Source: Diplosphaera chodatii (Eukaryota; Chlorophyta; Trebouxiophyceae; Prasiolales; Stichococcaceae). From it: a stretch of 64,000 nt of DNA. Each line of letters starts with the position of its first letter. The first letter of the stretch is position 1. The notes beneath the pieces were generated by a model that saw only the letters and a list, made by a program, of their open reading frames with translations, had not been told where the DNA came from and searched no databases. Shown here in pieces: positions 1 to 14,657 of this stretch. Position numbers and translations under genes: made by a program. The stretch is from NCBI GenBank assembly GCA_032358165.1, contig JAALGY010000010.1, forward strand, positions 310,001 through 374,000, in the 5' to 3' direction.

Positions 1-109
1 AGACTTTCGCGGCTTTGAACGCAACAATTGAGCAGGATTAATCATAATCTGCACCAATCTTGGTTGTAGCTGCACGTGTGGCAATCCTACGGACTGCACT
101 GCGCAACAG

Positions 110-1804
110 GATACGGCAGAAGCGGTGAAGGAGCAGCTGGGCGGGACCAGCCTGTACCTGGTGGGCATGATGGGTAGTGGCAAGTCCACCGTCGGCAAGC
201 TGCTCAGCCAGGCGCTCGGCTACTACTTCTTCGACTCAGATTCACTGGTGAGTGATGGCTGTCTGAAAGGTGAGCTACAGTCGCTCACGAACCTTGAGCA
301 TGACAGTCTGCCCAGCGCGCCAGCCGCTGGCAGTCAGAGAGGCACGTTGCAAACCTGTGCAATCTGTGCATGCTGGAACGCACCTGCAGGTATGTGCTTG
401 CTTCTCTTCACACGCTAATGCAGCTCTACCCTGCTGCTCTCAGTGCTCATTCGCAGGTCCGTTCTCCTGCATTGTGCATGGCTAGCGCTGCAGCTGCTGC
501 AGAAGTGGGCGTGAAGCGCCATGCCGGGCTGGAACCGCGCAAGGCGCTGGACCTGTTCACGTGACAGGTGCACAACTATCCAGGACGCTGCACTGAAACC
601 CAAACCCTAATCCACACAGGTGGAGGCGCACGCGCGCATGACGGTGCAGGAGATCTTCGAGCAGGAGGGGGAGGAGTCGTTCCGGGAGGTGGAGACCGCG
701 GTGCTGCAGGTGACTGTTCCTGGCCCACACCCCGTGCTGCCACTGGCAACACGACATCCGCTGGCCCCCAGGCGCTCTGGGGTCCCGTGAAGGGTGTCGT
801 CCCGAACTTGCTTCTCCGCCGCTGCCAGCGCTCCTCGGCCGTCATGCATGCAAGCACATGTTTCTTGAGCCGGCAAAGTACAGGAGCATCACACACCACA
901 AGCAGATGCAGGTCTTCCATTGGCACAGGAGCTGGCGCCGTTCCGGGACTGCGTGGTGGCGACGGGCGGCGGCGCGGTGCTGCGGCGGACGAACTGGGGG
1001 CACATGTCGCACGCGGTCAGCGTCTGGCTGGACGGCCCGCCGCCGCTGCTGGCGGCACGCCTCGTGGCGGACGGCACCGCCAGCCGGCCGCTGGTGGCCG
1101 GCTCAGAGGTGGGCAGGGCGCTGCATGCTGAGCGCCGCTGCAGCCTTTCGTGTAGGGCGTGCAGCATCACAGTAGCGACCTGCTGACACCGGCATCGGAT
1201 TCTGGACACGAGGCGAGCCTGAGGGTTCGTTCTGCAAAGCAGACGCAGCATTGCTCAGCTGGTCACTCCACTGTGACAGCTGCCGGCTGACGTCTCGAGC
1301 TGCGTCGCGGTGCAGGGGGACAATGAGTACAATGCGACGGTCAAAAAGCTGCAGGACCTGCTGACGGAGCGCAAGGGGAAGTACTCGGTGGCGGACGTGC
1401 GCGTGTCACTCGCACACCCCGAGGGCGACGCCAACAGGAGCGCCGCCCCCGCAGTGGTTGCCAGCAGGTGACCCCAGCCCTGCAGAACATTGTGCATTGT
1501 GGGTTTGTTGGAAGCGCCCTGAGACTGGTGCAGGTTTGGGGGCTATGCTGTGAGCAGACACGATGTGCCGGGTGATTCACATCAACATGGCTGAAGATCT
1601 TGCAACCAGCATGCCGGGCTCAGCATGTTTGTAAGTCAACCAAGACGTAAACTCAACCAGCACGTCCGTGAGTGCAGGGTGCTGCGGTCATTGAAGGAGC
1701 AGCTGGAGACGAAGAAGGCGGATCTAGAGGCGAAGCGCAAGTCCCAGGTCGTGGTAGAGCAGGCAGCAGACTCGGCAACGGCGGCAGCAAAGCCGGAAGA
1801 GTGA
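110..1804 (+). CDS. SK: shikimate kinase, plastid type (5' partial)
   Basis: ATP-dependent phosphorylation of shikimate to shikimate-3-phosphate, a step of aromatic amino-acid synthesis in the plastid. Exons read as 110-247, 620-709, 929-1108, 1316-1467 and 1678-1804; all phases join and give 228 residues. Position 110 directly follows an acceptor (CAG at 107-109) and is open, so the start codon and transit peptide lie upstream of the window. Seen in order: Walker A in [18 protein letters not shown], then FFDSDSL (substrate-binding Asp region), [15 protein letters not shown], and [11 protein letters not shown] (the GGG motif of shikimate kinases). A charged C-terminal tail follows ([16 protein letters not shown], then an Ala-rich end). 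Catalytic motifs are intact, unlike the inactive SKL paralogs of plants. The identity is firm; only the 5' end is missing. Confidence 0.93.
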
Positions 1805-2457
1805 TTGACAGTCGTAGCAGTACCGCAGCATTGGCAGCTTTGGCCGCCAAGGCGGCAGAATGACTGCCGCTATACAACAGTTGGTTTGGTTCCCGCTGCA
1901 CAGCCAACGTGGACATCGACATGGATGGTTTAGCTCAGCCGCTGCCTGACATGTCCACGAGGGGGTGCCAGCATGTCAAGGTTTACGAACTGGAGGGTGT
2001 CGCCAGCGGTCTCCAGCAGCCAGGACCCTGAGCGAGCCACGACCTCGATCTCGATATGTTTGAGATCCCAACATTTGTGCTGGTGCCGGTGCTGTATTGC
2101 AGCCCCGATCAAGCACATCACCAACTTCAACGCCGTATCCTTCCTGTTCGACTCGGCTACGGCTTGGATCACCCAACAATATTTGCCCACATCTCAGCGG
2201 GGCTCGAGCTGCACGTGCAGTGCACTAGCCGGCCGTTGTAGGCAGCTTCGGCGCTGATCGCGTTCGTCATACCACAAAGTCAGCGCAGCTTGGAGCCGGC
2301 AGTGAGCTATGCGGCTTGCACCCGCCGCAGCGGCGGCCTGAGGCGCTGCACACAAGTCGAGCCCCGGTGACCAGTCGTCCGCTGAAGGTCCTCAGCAGCC
2401 GCTGCCCGGCGCCCTTGCAGTGACCGACCATACGAGGGGCTGCTCCAGCATCACAGC
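1805..2457. other. intergenic, shikimate kinase 3' UTR to carotene hydroxylase 5' region
   Basis: This stretch holds the presumed 3' UTR of shikimate kinase and the upstream region of the hydroxylase. I see no supported gene, no clear TGTAA signal and no repeat. Short open frames here have no recognisable protein features. Confidence 0.5.
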
Positions 2458-4443
2458 ATGCTGTCACAGAAGCAGAGGCCCGCCCAGTCGCCGGCGGCGG
2501 CCGTGCCGCCGCGCCCAGCAGGACTGCATCAGGGCGCTCGGCCCTTCACAGCGGCGGCTCAGCGGCGGCGGCGAGCGCTCAGGTTGCAACGAGCAGCCTC
2601 AGTGGCGTCTCAGGAATCCACTGTCGCAGCGCCCCGTGCGCCCAGCGCCCCGGAGCTCGACGTCGACAGCCAGTCAGCGGCTGCTCTCCAGCCGCAGTCG
2701 CTGGAGTTGGCACCCCTTAGCGAAGCTAATGTCACAGCACAACAGCCGGTCAGCAAATTCAGTCTGAAGCGGCAACAGCGCAAGGAGGCGCGCCAGAGGT
2801 GGGCGATTTTCGGACACCCACTTGGTGACGATGGCTGTTGTCGTGTCAGGCCAGTTTGTAGGGCGGCCGTCTTCTGTCAGGGCACAGCGTGCACATACAC
2901 ACTATTCTGTGCCGTAGTCTCCATCAGACTGCCCGTGCGGCTGCTCGCTGCAGCGGCATGCTGTAGCATGCAGTGCAGGCTCATCGCAATACTTGTCTTG
3001 CCACATTCGCAGGGAGCAGATGGTGTACAAGGTCTCAGCCATCGCTGCTAGCCTGGGCGTCACCAGCCTGGCGGTGGCGGCGGTGTGGCTGCGCTTCCAC
3101 TGGCACATGGAGGCGGGGGGCGAGTTCCCCTGGGCCGAGGCCGCCGCCACGCTGCTGCTGACCATCGGCGGCGCGGTGAGCCGCAGTCCGTGCCCAGACA
3201 CGCTGTCATACCCTCCAGTCATTGGGACCTTGGGACCGCCCCGTGGCGATGGGTGTGTACTGCATTGCCGCCTGCCCCAGCACCTGTGCAGCCGAGGACT
3301 GATGGGATTAGGGCGGCTGCCAGAGCATATCTAATAGTTACACAGCAGCTCTGCCGGGCTTGCGCCACTGCTTTGATGATGCTGTTGTATATAGATCAAG
3401 AGGCCGCACGCGTCCTTCGAGCAGCAGGTGTACCGATTGCCGATCATCCCCAACCAAAACCTGTTGTTGCGCCGCAGATCGGCATGGAGCTGTGGGCGCA
3501 GTTTGCGCACAAGGCGCTGTGGCACGACTTCGAGCCGGGCTGGAAGCTGCACAAGAGCCACCACGTGCCGCGGCTGGGCGCCTTCGAGGACAACGACGTC
3601 TTTGCGATCGTCAACGCCATCCCCGCCATGGGGCTGTGCCTGTACGGCTTCCTGACGCCAAACGTCGGCGGCGGTGAGCGTCCTCTGGACATCTTGGTTG
3701 TAGGCGTTGCGGGAGTCGTTGCCGCTGCTGTTAGCGAACACGAGCGAGGATGTACATCATGCCTTGCAATGGATTCCGTGTGGAGTCAGTCGTGCGCCGC
3801 GAGTGGTCTGAGGCACAGGACACGCACGACACCTCACCAACATACGTTCGGCCTGCTGCAGGGCTGTGCTTTGGCGCGGGGCTGGGCATCACGCTGTTCG
3901 GCATCAGCTACATGTTCATCCACGACGGCCTTGTGCACCGCCGCTTCCCCGTCGGCCCCATTGCTGAGGTGCAGAGTCAGTGTCGCTGGGACGCCCCGCA
4001 TCTGCGACCTGAGGAGAGGAGCGACGCAGCGCCATGACTCTACGGTTGCATGGTGCTCAGTGTTGACAAGCGCCCGTCATGTGTCGTGCAGGTGCCGTAC
4101 CTGAAGCGTGTGGCCATCGCGCACAAACTGCACCACTCAGAGAAGTTTGACGGCGTGCCGTGGGGCCTGTTCCTGGGGCCCATGGTGCGATGCCTGCTAG
4201 CAAAACCACGACACCCCTAAGTTGTGTCCGCGATACACGAGCCGCAAGCTGAGTGTGGTGATGGCATCCACACGGTCTGTGTATAGTGTGTTGATTCCGT
4301 GCTGCTGCAGCATGGGCCCGCAAGCAAGCATAGTTTCGGAATGCCTGTGGCTGATTTTGCAGGAGCTCGAGAAAGTGGGCGGCCGTGAGGAGCTTGACAA
4401 AATGGTGAAGGAGCACAACCTCGCCACCAGCCCCAAGAAGTGA
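2458..4443 (+). CDS. CHYB: beta-carotene 3-hydroxylase (non-heme di-iron, plastid)
   Basis: Hydroxylates the beta rings of beta-carotene to give beta-cryptoxanthin and zeaxanthin, in plastid membranes. Exons 2458-2798, 3013-3175, 3478-3673, 3862-3968, 4092-4184 and 4363-4443 join in phase to 326 residues. All four histidine boxes that bind the two irons are present: HKALWH, HKSHH, HDGLVH and HKLHH. The surrounding ENDVFAIVNAIP-like and SYMFIHDGLVHRRFPVGPIA stretches are typical of the plant/algal enzyme rather than the CYP97 cytochrome P450 route. The N-terminal ~110 residues are rich in Gln, Arg, Ala and Pro and lack acidic residues at the start, as expected for a chloroplast transit peptide. 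The start at 2458 is the first ATG in frame in the exon; an extra upstream exon cannot be excluded. The C-terminus ends ELEKVGGREELDKMVKEHN plus a short basic tail. Confidence 0.95.
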
Positions 4444-5348
4444 TGCAGCGGCGCTTGGTGATCATCAGCGGACTTTGGTCCGGCAGCAACCATGGTGTGG
4501 GGAGAGGGCACCCCCGCAATTGCTAGCTCCTGGTGCTCGTAATGCACCAGGAGCATACTGGAAACAGAGCAGACGGGGCTGCGCCCTGGTGCGCGTCTAG
4601 GAATGGTTGCCATGGCAGTGACGAGGCTTTTGGAGCCAGTTTCATGCAGCAGCAGCGGCAGGGGTGACCCAGACCCGCCGCTGGTATTGGGGTTCTAATG
4701 GGGTGCCACACAGCCGAACTCTGCAGTACCAATAGGCTGCGGGCCGCGCACGGTGAAGCTGTACATCCTTTGCTGGGTTTGTTCTATTCTTGCACCTGCT
4801 GGCTGCACAGCAGCATTGGCGGCAGCAGCAGCGCCGGCAACGCTGCAAGGCAGAGACATAGCAGCAGCAGCAAGCGGCTGCAATCATGCTGCTGTGCCTT
4901 TGCAAAGGGGGCGTGTGGCACCCATGGTGCTGGGCGTGCTGCCTTGTTTGAGGTTGCCCCAGCAGGTCATGGCTGCATGAGGTACACAAACATTAGTATT
5001 TGCTAAGGGGTTTGCAGGACTCTTTGGGGTGTTTGGTGGGGGTTCAGCTGTTCAGCTTCAGCATGTACACCTGTTCAGGACCTGTGGACATCAGGTGACT
5101 GTAATTCTAAGGGCTGGTAATCTGACGCAGTCCCCTTTTTCAAAACACCTATCTACTGGCTCCTAGCACCAACCTAAAACCTGACATCAAGCTGCCTGTG
5201 CACGAGTGCTGGTTACCCTGCAACGCCTCAGCCCGCTGACCATGTCCACAAAGCACAGGTGGTCAAACAAAGAGCGGATGACAATCGATGCACCAACAAC
5301 TCCTTGCTCCTGGATCAATGCAAGCCAGCGTTGATTGTCATGGCGCCG
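4444..5348. other. convergent 3' region (carotene hydroxylase / PEX13)
   Basis: About 0.9 kb between two convergent stop codons. It contains the likely long 3' UTR of the hydroxylase, with a TGTAA at 5100-5104, and CAG/CTG-rich low-complexity sequence around 4840-4890. I see no gene. Confidence 0.5.
5100..5104 (+). terminator. putative poly(A) signal TGTAA
   Basis: TGTAA is the usual polyadenylation signal of chlorophyte algae. This copy lies 657 nt past the hydroxylase stop codon, within the normal range for long algal 3' UTRs. Assignment is by position only. Confidence 0.4.
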
Positions 5349-7204
5349 TCACCTGCTGCCGCCTCCCACCCAGGCGGCGTCAAAGCCGACGCTGCCGCTG
5401 CCGGCGGGCCGGCCCGCAGCCGGCGGAGCCGCTAGCGCTGACACTGGGGCGGGCGCCGCCTCCCACGGCTGCGGCTGCTGCTGCTGCGCCGGCGGCAGCG
5501 CCGGCCGCTGACCGCCTGGCGGCGCAAACCCAATCTGCGGCGGCTGCTGCTGCTGCTGCTGGCCCCGCTCCAGCTCGGCGGCCTTGCGGGCGGCGCGGCC
5601 CCAGCCCAGCAGCCGCAGCACCCACCGCGCCAGCTCCCCGTACAGCGACCCAAATCTGCACAGAGACAGCATCCCGACATTCGTGAGGATCAAGAACTGC
5701 CTCCCAAATCCCATGAGTCAGGTGTTCATTGAATAGATGGCATGAAGCACAGCCCTCTGTTGCACACCTATGCAACAGGGCACCCTACAGCACATGTCCA
5801 GCAGAATGGCTGACTGTGTCTACTTCATTTTGGGTGTATTTGGAGCAGGAGCCAACCTGTCGAGCAGCTGCAGCAGGGCCTGGATGAAGAAGTTGACGGC
5901 GTAAGTGTTCTCGTCCACCAGCATGGTGATGCGGCCGAACACGCCCATCACGCCGTGCAGCCCCCGCAGCACAGATTCCCATGCCCCTGGCGGCCGGGGC
6001 GGGCCGTCCGGCCCTGCAGCATGTCGATAGTGTGTTGCTCTGGAGGCATCCACGCTGTAAGCAGCAGCGGTGCAAATATACGTGCACACCCTGCTGCAGA
6101 CCCTGGGAGCGCTGCTACTTCTGCAAGGCCTCATGTGGCGGGCATTAGCAATGCAAAGTCAACATGTCCTGTCTTGCAGAGTGGTCACTCTGTACCTTGC
6201 TGGCCGTAGGGCGCAATGGGGCCACCGCCAAACATGCCGCCGCCCATGCCGCCCCCCATGCCGTAGCCGCCACCGAGCATGCCGCCGCCGCCACCGTGGC
6301 TGCTGCCATACATGCCGCTGCCGTACATACCGCTGCCATAACCGCCGCCGCCATACATGCCACTGCTTGGAGTCAACACAGGATCAAGTCTGAAGACACT
6401 TGCTAAACACACTCTTGGTGCTGAGGCTGTAAGCACCGGGAGGGCTCAGCTGCAACCTATCTCCAGAAAGCTGTCGCAATCCACAGACCTGTTGCACAAC
6501 AGATGTCAAGGTGTACCTGCTGCCAAGCATGCTGCCGCCACCGTACATGCCGCCACCATAGCCAGGCCGCCCATACATTGACCCACCCGTGCCATAGCTG
6601 CTGCCGTACATGCTGTTGCCTGCAAACAGCCAGTAATGGCGAGGGTTTCCTTCATCTAACAACTAGAGCCCTGCAGCTGACGAGGCTGCAGATCCTTGGT
6701 GGCAGGGATTCTGCGCTCCACCAGACAAGCCACGCTGGCACACCTGCTCCGTAGCCGCTGCCGTAGCTGCCGCCGGGCTGCGCAAAGGCGGGGCCTGCGG
6801 AGCTGAGCCACGGCCTCGAGGGCGCCGCCGCCAGCGCCGTGCTCTCATTCACCGCCGCGATGGTGTCACCTGCGCAGAGCCAGCAGCACCCACGTCACTG
6901 GTGCCTGCCGGCTGACATGCGCCGCATCAGAGCTGCCAAGCCACCACTGCTAAGACCCAACCGCTGCTGACCCCAGGGCACATTTACAATATCTGTCAGG
7001 CACATGCAGATAAAGCTGAAGTGCTCCATGACAGACGCGACACTTTGCAAGGCGCTGCGGGCCTCGTGACCCACTCTGGGAGTGCGGCTGATCCCAGTGG
7101 CTGACGCCTGTGCTGGTGGCACCGCCCAGGGGGCTGACTGCGCTGCCGCCTGCGACCGTTGTGCCCTGCCGCTCCCATGGCTTTGGCGGCGGCGCTGCGA
7201 ACAT
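5349..7204 (-). CDS. PEX13: peroxin-13, peroxisomal import docking protein
   Basis: Integral peroxisomal membrane protein that docks the cargo receptors PEX5 and PEX7 together with PEX14. Exons on the minus strand: 7204-7075, 6869-6744, 6619-6517, 6362-6196, 6013-5857 and 5655-5349; phases all match and give 329 residues. The N-terminus begins MFAAPPPKPWERQG; PPKPWER is the conserved start of plant PEX13. The middle is a Gly/Tyr/Met repeat region (many MYGG, GSGMYG and GGGMLG units) spread over four exons, as in other PEX13 proteins. The conserved core follows: WESVLRGLHGVMGVFGRI, NFFIQALLQLLDR, and FGSLYGELARWVLRLLGWG. The C-terminus is Gln/Pro-rich and disordered. No SH3 domain is visible, which is normal for plant-lineage PEX13. 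It is transcribed divergently from the MDAR gene across 950 bp. Confidence 0.9.
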
Positions 7205-8155
7205 GCACCAAATTTCTTTGCTGACACCATCAACCCCTCGCTCTTACCGTGGGGTAGCACCCACATGCAGAGCGTAGCTTACCTGGAGTGGGGGAACATT
7301 GGCGGAACCAGAGCATAGTGATATATGTAATATCCACGTACCTGACGCCATCAGGGCGCCGACACGCCGCCTGAGGCGTGATGCTGCGACTGCGGCTGTT
7401 TCAACAGCTGTTCACGGTGCCTGCAGCAGGAACGTCCCGGCCTCGCTCCTGTTGCCGCGCCAATTCTCACTGACCGTGTGCAGCAGTGTCAGCGCGGCGC
7501 GGCAGCGCAGCTGGCAGCTGCTAGTCTTATGCCAGCAACAGACAAGCCTGCACAAATGTCAGGGCCACTGGCAGACTCCTTAACCAGCAATAGCTGCTGA
7601 CCGAGGTCACAGCACAAGGCTCACGTTGCGCTTGCTGCTGCAGGCTACAAACGGCGATTCAGCTCTGAGTCAAACGTAGGCAGCTGCACGTGGATGCGCT
7701 TGTGCTATTGTGACGCTCTAAACTTGCTGACTATGACTCTGCGGCACCAGCGCACCACCGAACTTGCGCCGGGAGCAGGTTTCTGGCGACTGAGCTGAGA
7801 AGTCGCACGTCATGACGTCGGTTGCATGCGCTCGTTGGCTTAGGCTCGCTTCAGCAATTGCCTTCTGTGAGCTTCAGGCGTCGCAGGGTTGACACTCACA
7901 CATTGTCTGTGCAAAGCAGGGAATGTTGCTTCAGCGATCAGCGACCCTGCTGCAGAGTCCCAGCAGCACCCTGGCTTCACGGCACGTGGCAAGAGTTGCA
8001 CAGCTCTTTGCCCCCACCATACGCTCTCAGCCAGGAGCAACAAGGAGGTGCATCCGCATCGGTCGCTTGTTGGCAGTCGTGGTGGTGTGTGTCGCATGTT
8101 CCAAGCTGATGGCATGCTCATCAGCATGTGGTAATGATGCAGGTTTGCCACCACG
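7205..8155. promoter_or_regulatory. shared upstream region of PEX13 (-) and MDAR (+)
   Basis: 950 bp separates the two divergent start codons. It must hold both promoters and 5' UTRs. I do not see a convincing TATA box or a repeated operator-like motif, so only the arrangement is claimed. Confidence 0.45.
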
Positions 8156-11823
<3,668 letters not shown>

Positions 11824-11990
11824 ACCGCGAAGTTATAGTTAGGCAGGGATACGGACAGGCCATGCTGTTTTCTTCCTGCCATTCGTTCGGGGTCTGTCTG
11901 CCACTCCATCCACTTGTGGCATATTCAGTGGCACATTCTTTGGTGTACTGCCATCCTGGATACTGCTTACCGTATTGGTGGTGTTTCAAG

Positions 11991-11995
11991 TGTAA
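11991..11995 (+). terminator. putative poly(A) signal TGTAA for MDAR
   Basis: TGTAA 168 nt past the MDAR stop codon, in the short convergent space before the next minus-strand gene. This fits the chlorophyte polyadenylation signal. Confidence 0.5.
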
Positions 11996-12083
11996 ACATT
12001 TGGCGACAAGGGAAACCAATGGCGTTGTCAACCCGCTGCTAGGTGTACAGTACTGCACTAACTGCAAACATCAGGCAGCTCAG

Positions 12084-13546
12084 TCATCCCCAGGAGGCAG
12101 GCCGCTGCTGCACACTTCGTCTGCCACTCTCAACCCCTTGGTCCGGAGCGGGTTGCTCAACTGATGATGGCCGCTGCTGGGGGCCGCCCTGCCGCCCCAG
12201 GCCTGGTGCTGTGGCTGACGCCGAGTCTGTGGGCCCAGTTGGCGCTCGCGCTGCCGCTAAAGGACCTCCTTCTGCCATCCCCTGGCTGTCTGCCTCCAGC
12301 CGCTGTCGTGCTTCCGGGGTCGCTGCTGTGGCGAACATGTTGCCTTGCTCGTCCTTGCGCACCAGCGGCAGCGACGTGTGCTGCAGCGCCCTGGCCAGCA
12401 TCGCCTCATCGAGTTTGTACCTGCAGCCCAGGAAGAGATCAATCTCACACCACTTCCTTGCCACGACCTGGCGTGTCGTGCCATGTGCACACATCACGTG
12501 AGATATGCTTGTATTCATGCTAATCTGTGCAGGTGGTGCAGCTGGAACGGTGGACAGGCACCCACCTGGCCGCAAGCGCGCTGACATCTGGTTGGCGGCC
12601 CTGGAGCATGGCCTGCTGCGCCGCCTGCATGACGTCTTGGAGGTCCACGATGCTGAAGGGTGGCCGGTCGTCCTTCGGCCGTGGCCGCTGCCGCTGTGTG
12701 GGCGCCTGCCACCATATCACACGCAGGACATGAGCAATGTTACAGCGTGCTTACCGTCGCCATAAGCTGCAGCAGCAGCAGCATGGGATGACACAGCGCA
12801 GAATGCTGCCTGTTCCCAGTGCAGGGTGCAGGTAAAGATTGTTTCCTGATTCTGAACGCCCCTCTGCCCCACCTGCACGCTGCCAGGCTGCGGGCGATCA
12901 TGCCGTGTGATGGCGCCCGCCAGCTGATCCAGCATTGACGCCTGCACATAGTCGCGGTCGTCCTGCCTGCAGCAAAACATCTACAGTCTCGTGCACGTTG
13001 TGCTAGCCACGCTATAACAGTATGCTAGCCACCGGCCAGTCATAGTCTTCGTTATGGCGAGCAAGCGGCTTGTTCCACAGCAGCCGCTGACGCTGCCGAC
13101 ATGCCTGTCTGATTGCATCTCTGCAAGGTTGCTGGGCCCCAGCGGCGAGTCCGGCCGCTGCGTGGCCGTCTGACTGGTGGCGCTGGGCGCTGCAGCGGCG
13201 GAGTCGGGCCGCAGCACATCTGCACGGGAGGTGGATGTCGGCAGTCAAAGGAATGTGGGGCGCCTTGACTGGGCTGCTGAATGATGCAATTCCTGAGAGA
13301 TGGTTCTTCCTCTGATTGCTCATTGCAAAGCTCATATGCGGATGCGCCATGGCACTGCAATGTGAATACATCGCAGCATCCTTCTCGTCTGTGCGGCGCA
13401 GACCAACCTTGGCGGGGCATGGCGGCGGGTCGTGTCGATGCAAGCGAAGCGGCTTCGCCATCCGCTGCAGCAGAGACCGCCTTGGCGGCGGCTTCCCGGG
13501 CTGCCTTGTAGCTGCGGCCCCCCGCGCGGCTGGCCGCTCCACCCAT
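12084..13546 (-). CDS. small protein resembling complex I assembly factor NDUFAF4
   Basis: Minus-strand exons: 13546-13408, 13219 to about 13111 (donor uncertain), 12962-12873, 12693-12566 and 12420-12084. The N-terminus is MGGAASRAGG, a possible N-myristoylation signal, followed by an Ala-rich low-complexity stretch. The conserved-looking part is MLDQLAGAITRHDR, then FSIVDLQDVMQAAQ, DVSALAARYKLDEAMLARAL and HTSLPLVRKDEQGN. This order (MG start, a helix, then a SIV-type helix and a Y-x-L helix-turn-helix) resembles NDUFAF4/C6orf66, but the match is from memory of the family and weak. The tail after residue ~150 is disordered. It is head-to-head with a true complex I subunit gene, which fits the idea. 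A longer 3' exon using the AG before 12460 is also open, but the acceptor at 12421 gives the better protein. Confidence 0.5.
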
Positions 13547-14216
13547 GACAACTGACAACCCCGGAGGTACACCGCACGATCTCGCAGAGCTGAGCTAAGC
13601 TTTACTTCCAGAAGCAATCAGGTCTTGGTTCTGCAACGTTTCCGCAGTACGGATCAGCATTCAGTAGCTGACTGCAGTTGTGTGTCAACATTTCAAGCCT
13701 ATGCTGTACCAGCAGCGCGGCGGTGAAAACCGATGCAAGACCCCTGACCAACACTGCTGCAGACCAGTACCAGCTGGCTGATGTGACAACGTCCCGTGTG
13801 CTGCAGCTGTGATCGTCAACCAACTGTCTGCTGCGGCTGGCCCCTGACTGGCCTGGCATCAAGGCTTGCATTCCGGGACCGCTGGTGCGAAGCTGTTGGA
13901 AAATTACTTGCAGTGCCTCATCGCAGTACTTACAGCCTGAGAAGTGCAAGTTGGAGCACACAGATCGCACCGTCGCTTTCTGTGCATGTACATACACGTG
14001 CAACAGACAACACGAACAGCGACGGGTGAGCAGCTGCAGCCTGCGTTGGACAGCGCAGTTGCAGTGGGGCTGTGCTTCCCAGGGGCTAATCCCCTGCTGG
14101 CTTTCGGTGTGTGGGCCCGTGCAGGCTGCGCGGCTGCCCTGCACAAGCCAGCTTGAGTGTGACGCTGATATCCAGCCTGCTGGCTCTTGGCGTGGCTGGC
14201 AGGCACATAAGCAGCC
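13547..14216. promoter_or_regulatory. shared upstream region of the NDUFAF4-like gene (-) and NDUFA13 (+)
   Basis: 670 bp between divergent start codons. I see no clear TATA box or repeat. Long open frames cross it on both strands but have no coding features. Confidence 0.4.
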
Positions 14217-14657
14217 ATGACAGAAACACTGCGCCGGGGCTACCCCGGCATGAAGTCCGTCAAGGACATGCCGATAGTGCAGGACGGCCCGCCGCCAGGC
14301 GGCTTCCCCAGCGTGCGCTACGCACGGCGGCTGCCGTCCACCGGTCCCACCGGCCCGACGCTGTTCCTGGTGTCTGGCGCCATCATGGCGTACGGCTTCT
14401 ACCTGGTGGGACAAACGAACATTGAGCGGCGCGCATATAAGGCAGAGAAGCATGTGGCACGGCGGACGCTTGTGCCCGTGCTGCAGGCAGAGGAGGATCG
14501 CAGGTGGGTGGAGCACAAGCGGCGGTGGGACGCCCAAGAGGCCGAGGTCATGAAGAACGTGAAGGACTGGAAGGTGGGCCAGAGCGTTTACAGCAACAAC
14601 CGCTGGATGCCGCCCACCAAAAAAGTCGGCATCTGGGCGGAGCACATCTTCGATTGA
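14217..14657 (+). CDS. NDUFA13: NADH:ubiquinone oxidoreductase subunit NDUFA13 (GRIM-19, B16.6)
   Basis: Accessory subunit of mitochondrial respiratory complex I. A single uninterrupted exon encodes 146 residues, the usual length, which is unusual in this intron-rich window. Family landmarks in order: GMKSVKDMPIVQDGPPPGGF, VRYARRLPSTGP, a single membrane helix (LFLVSGAIMAYGFYLVGQ, about residues 57-74), RRAYKAEKHVARRTLVPVLQ, AEEDRRWVEHKRRW, and VMKNVKDWKVGQSVYSNNRW near the C-terminus. The start MTETLRRGYPGM matches the plant form. An upstream non-coding exon is possible because an intron-like stretch precedes the ATG. Confidence 0.96.
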   Translation: MTETLRRGYPGMKSVKDMPIVQDGPPPGGFPSVRYARRLPSTGPTGPTLFLVSGAIMAYGFYLVGQTNIERRAYKAEKHVARRTLVPVLQAEEDRRWVEHKRRWDAQEAEVMKNVKDWKVGQSVYSNNRWMPPTKKVGIWAEHIFD

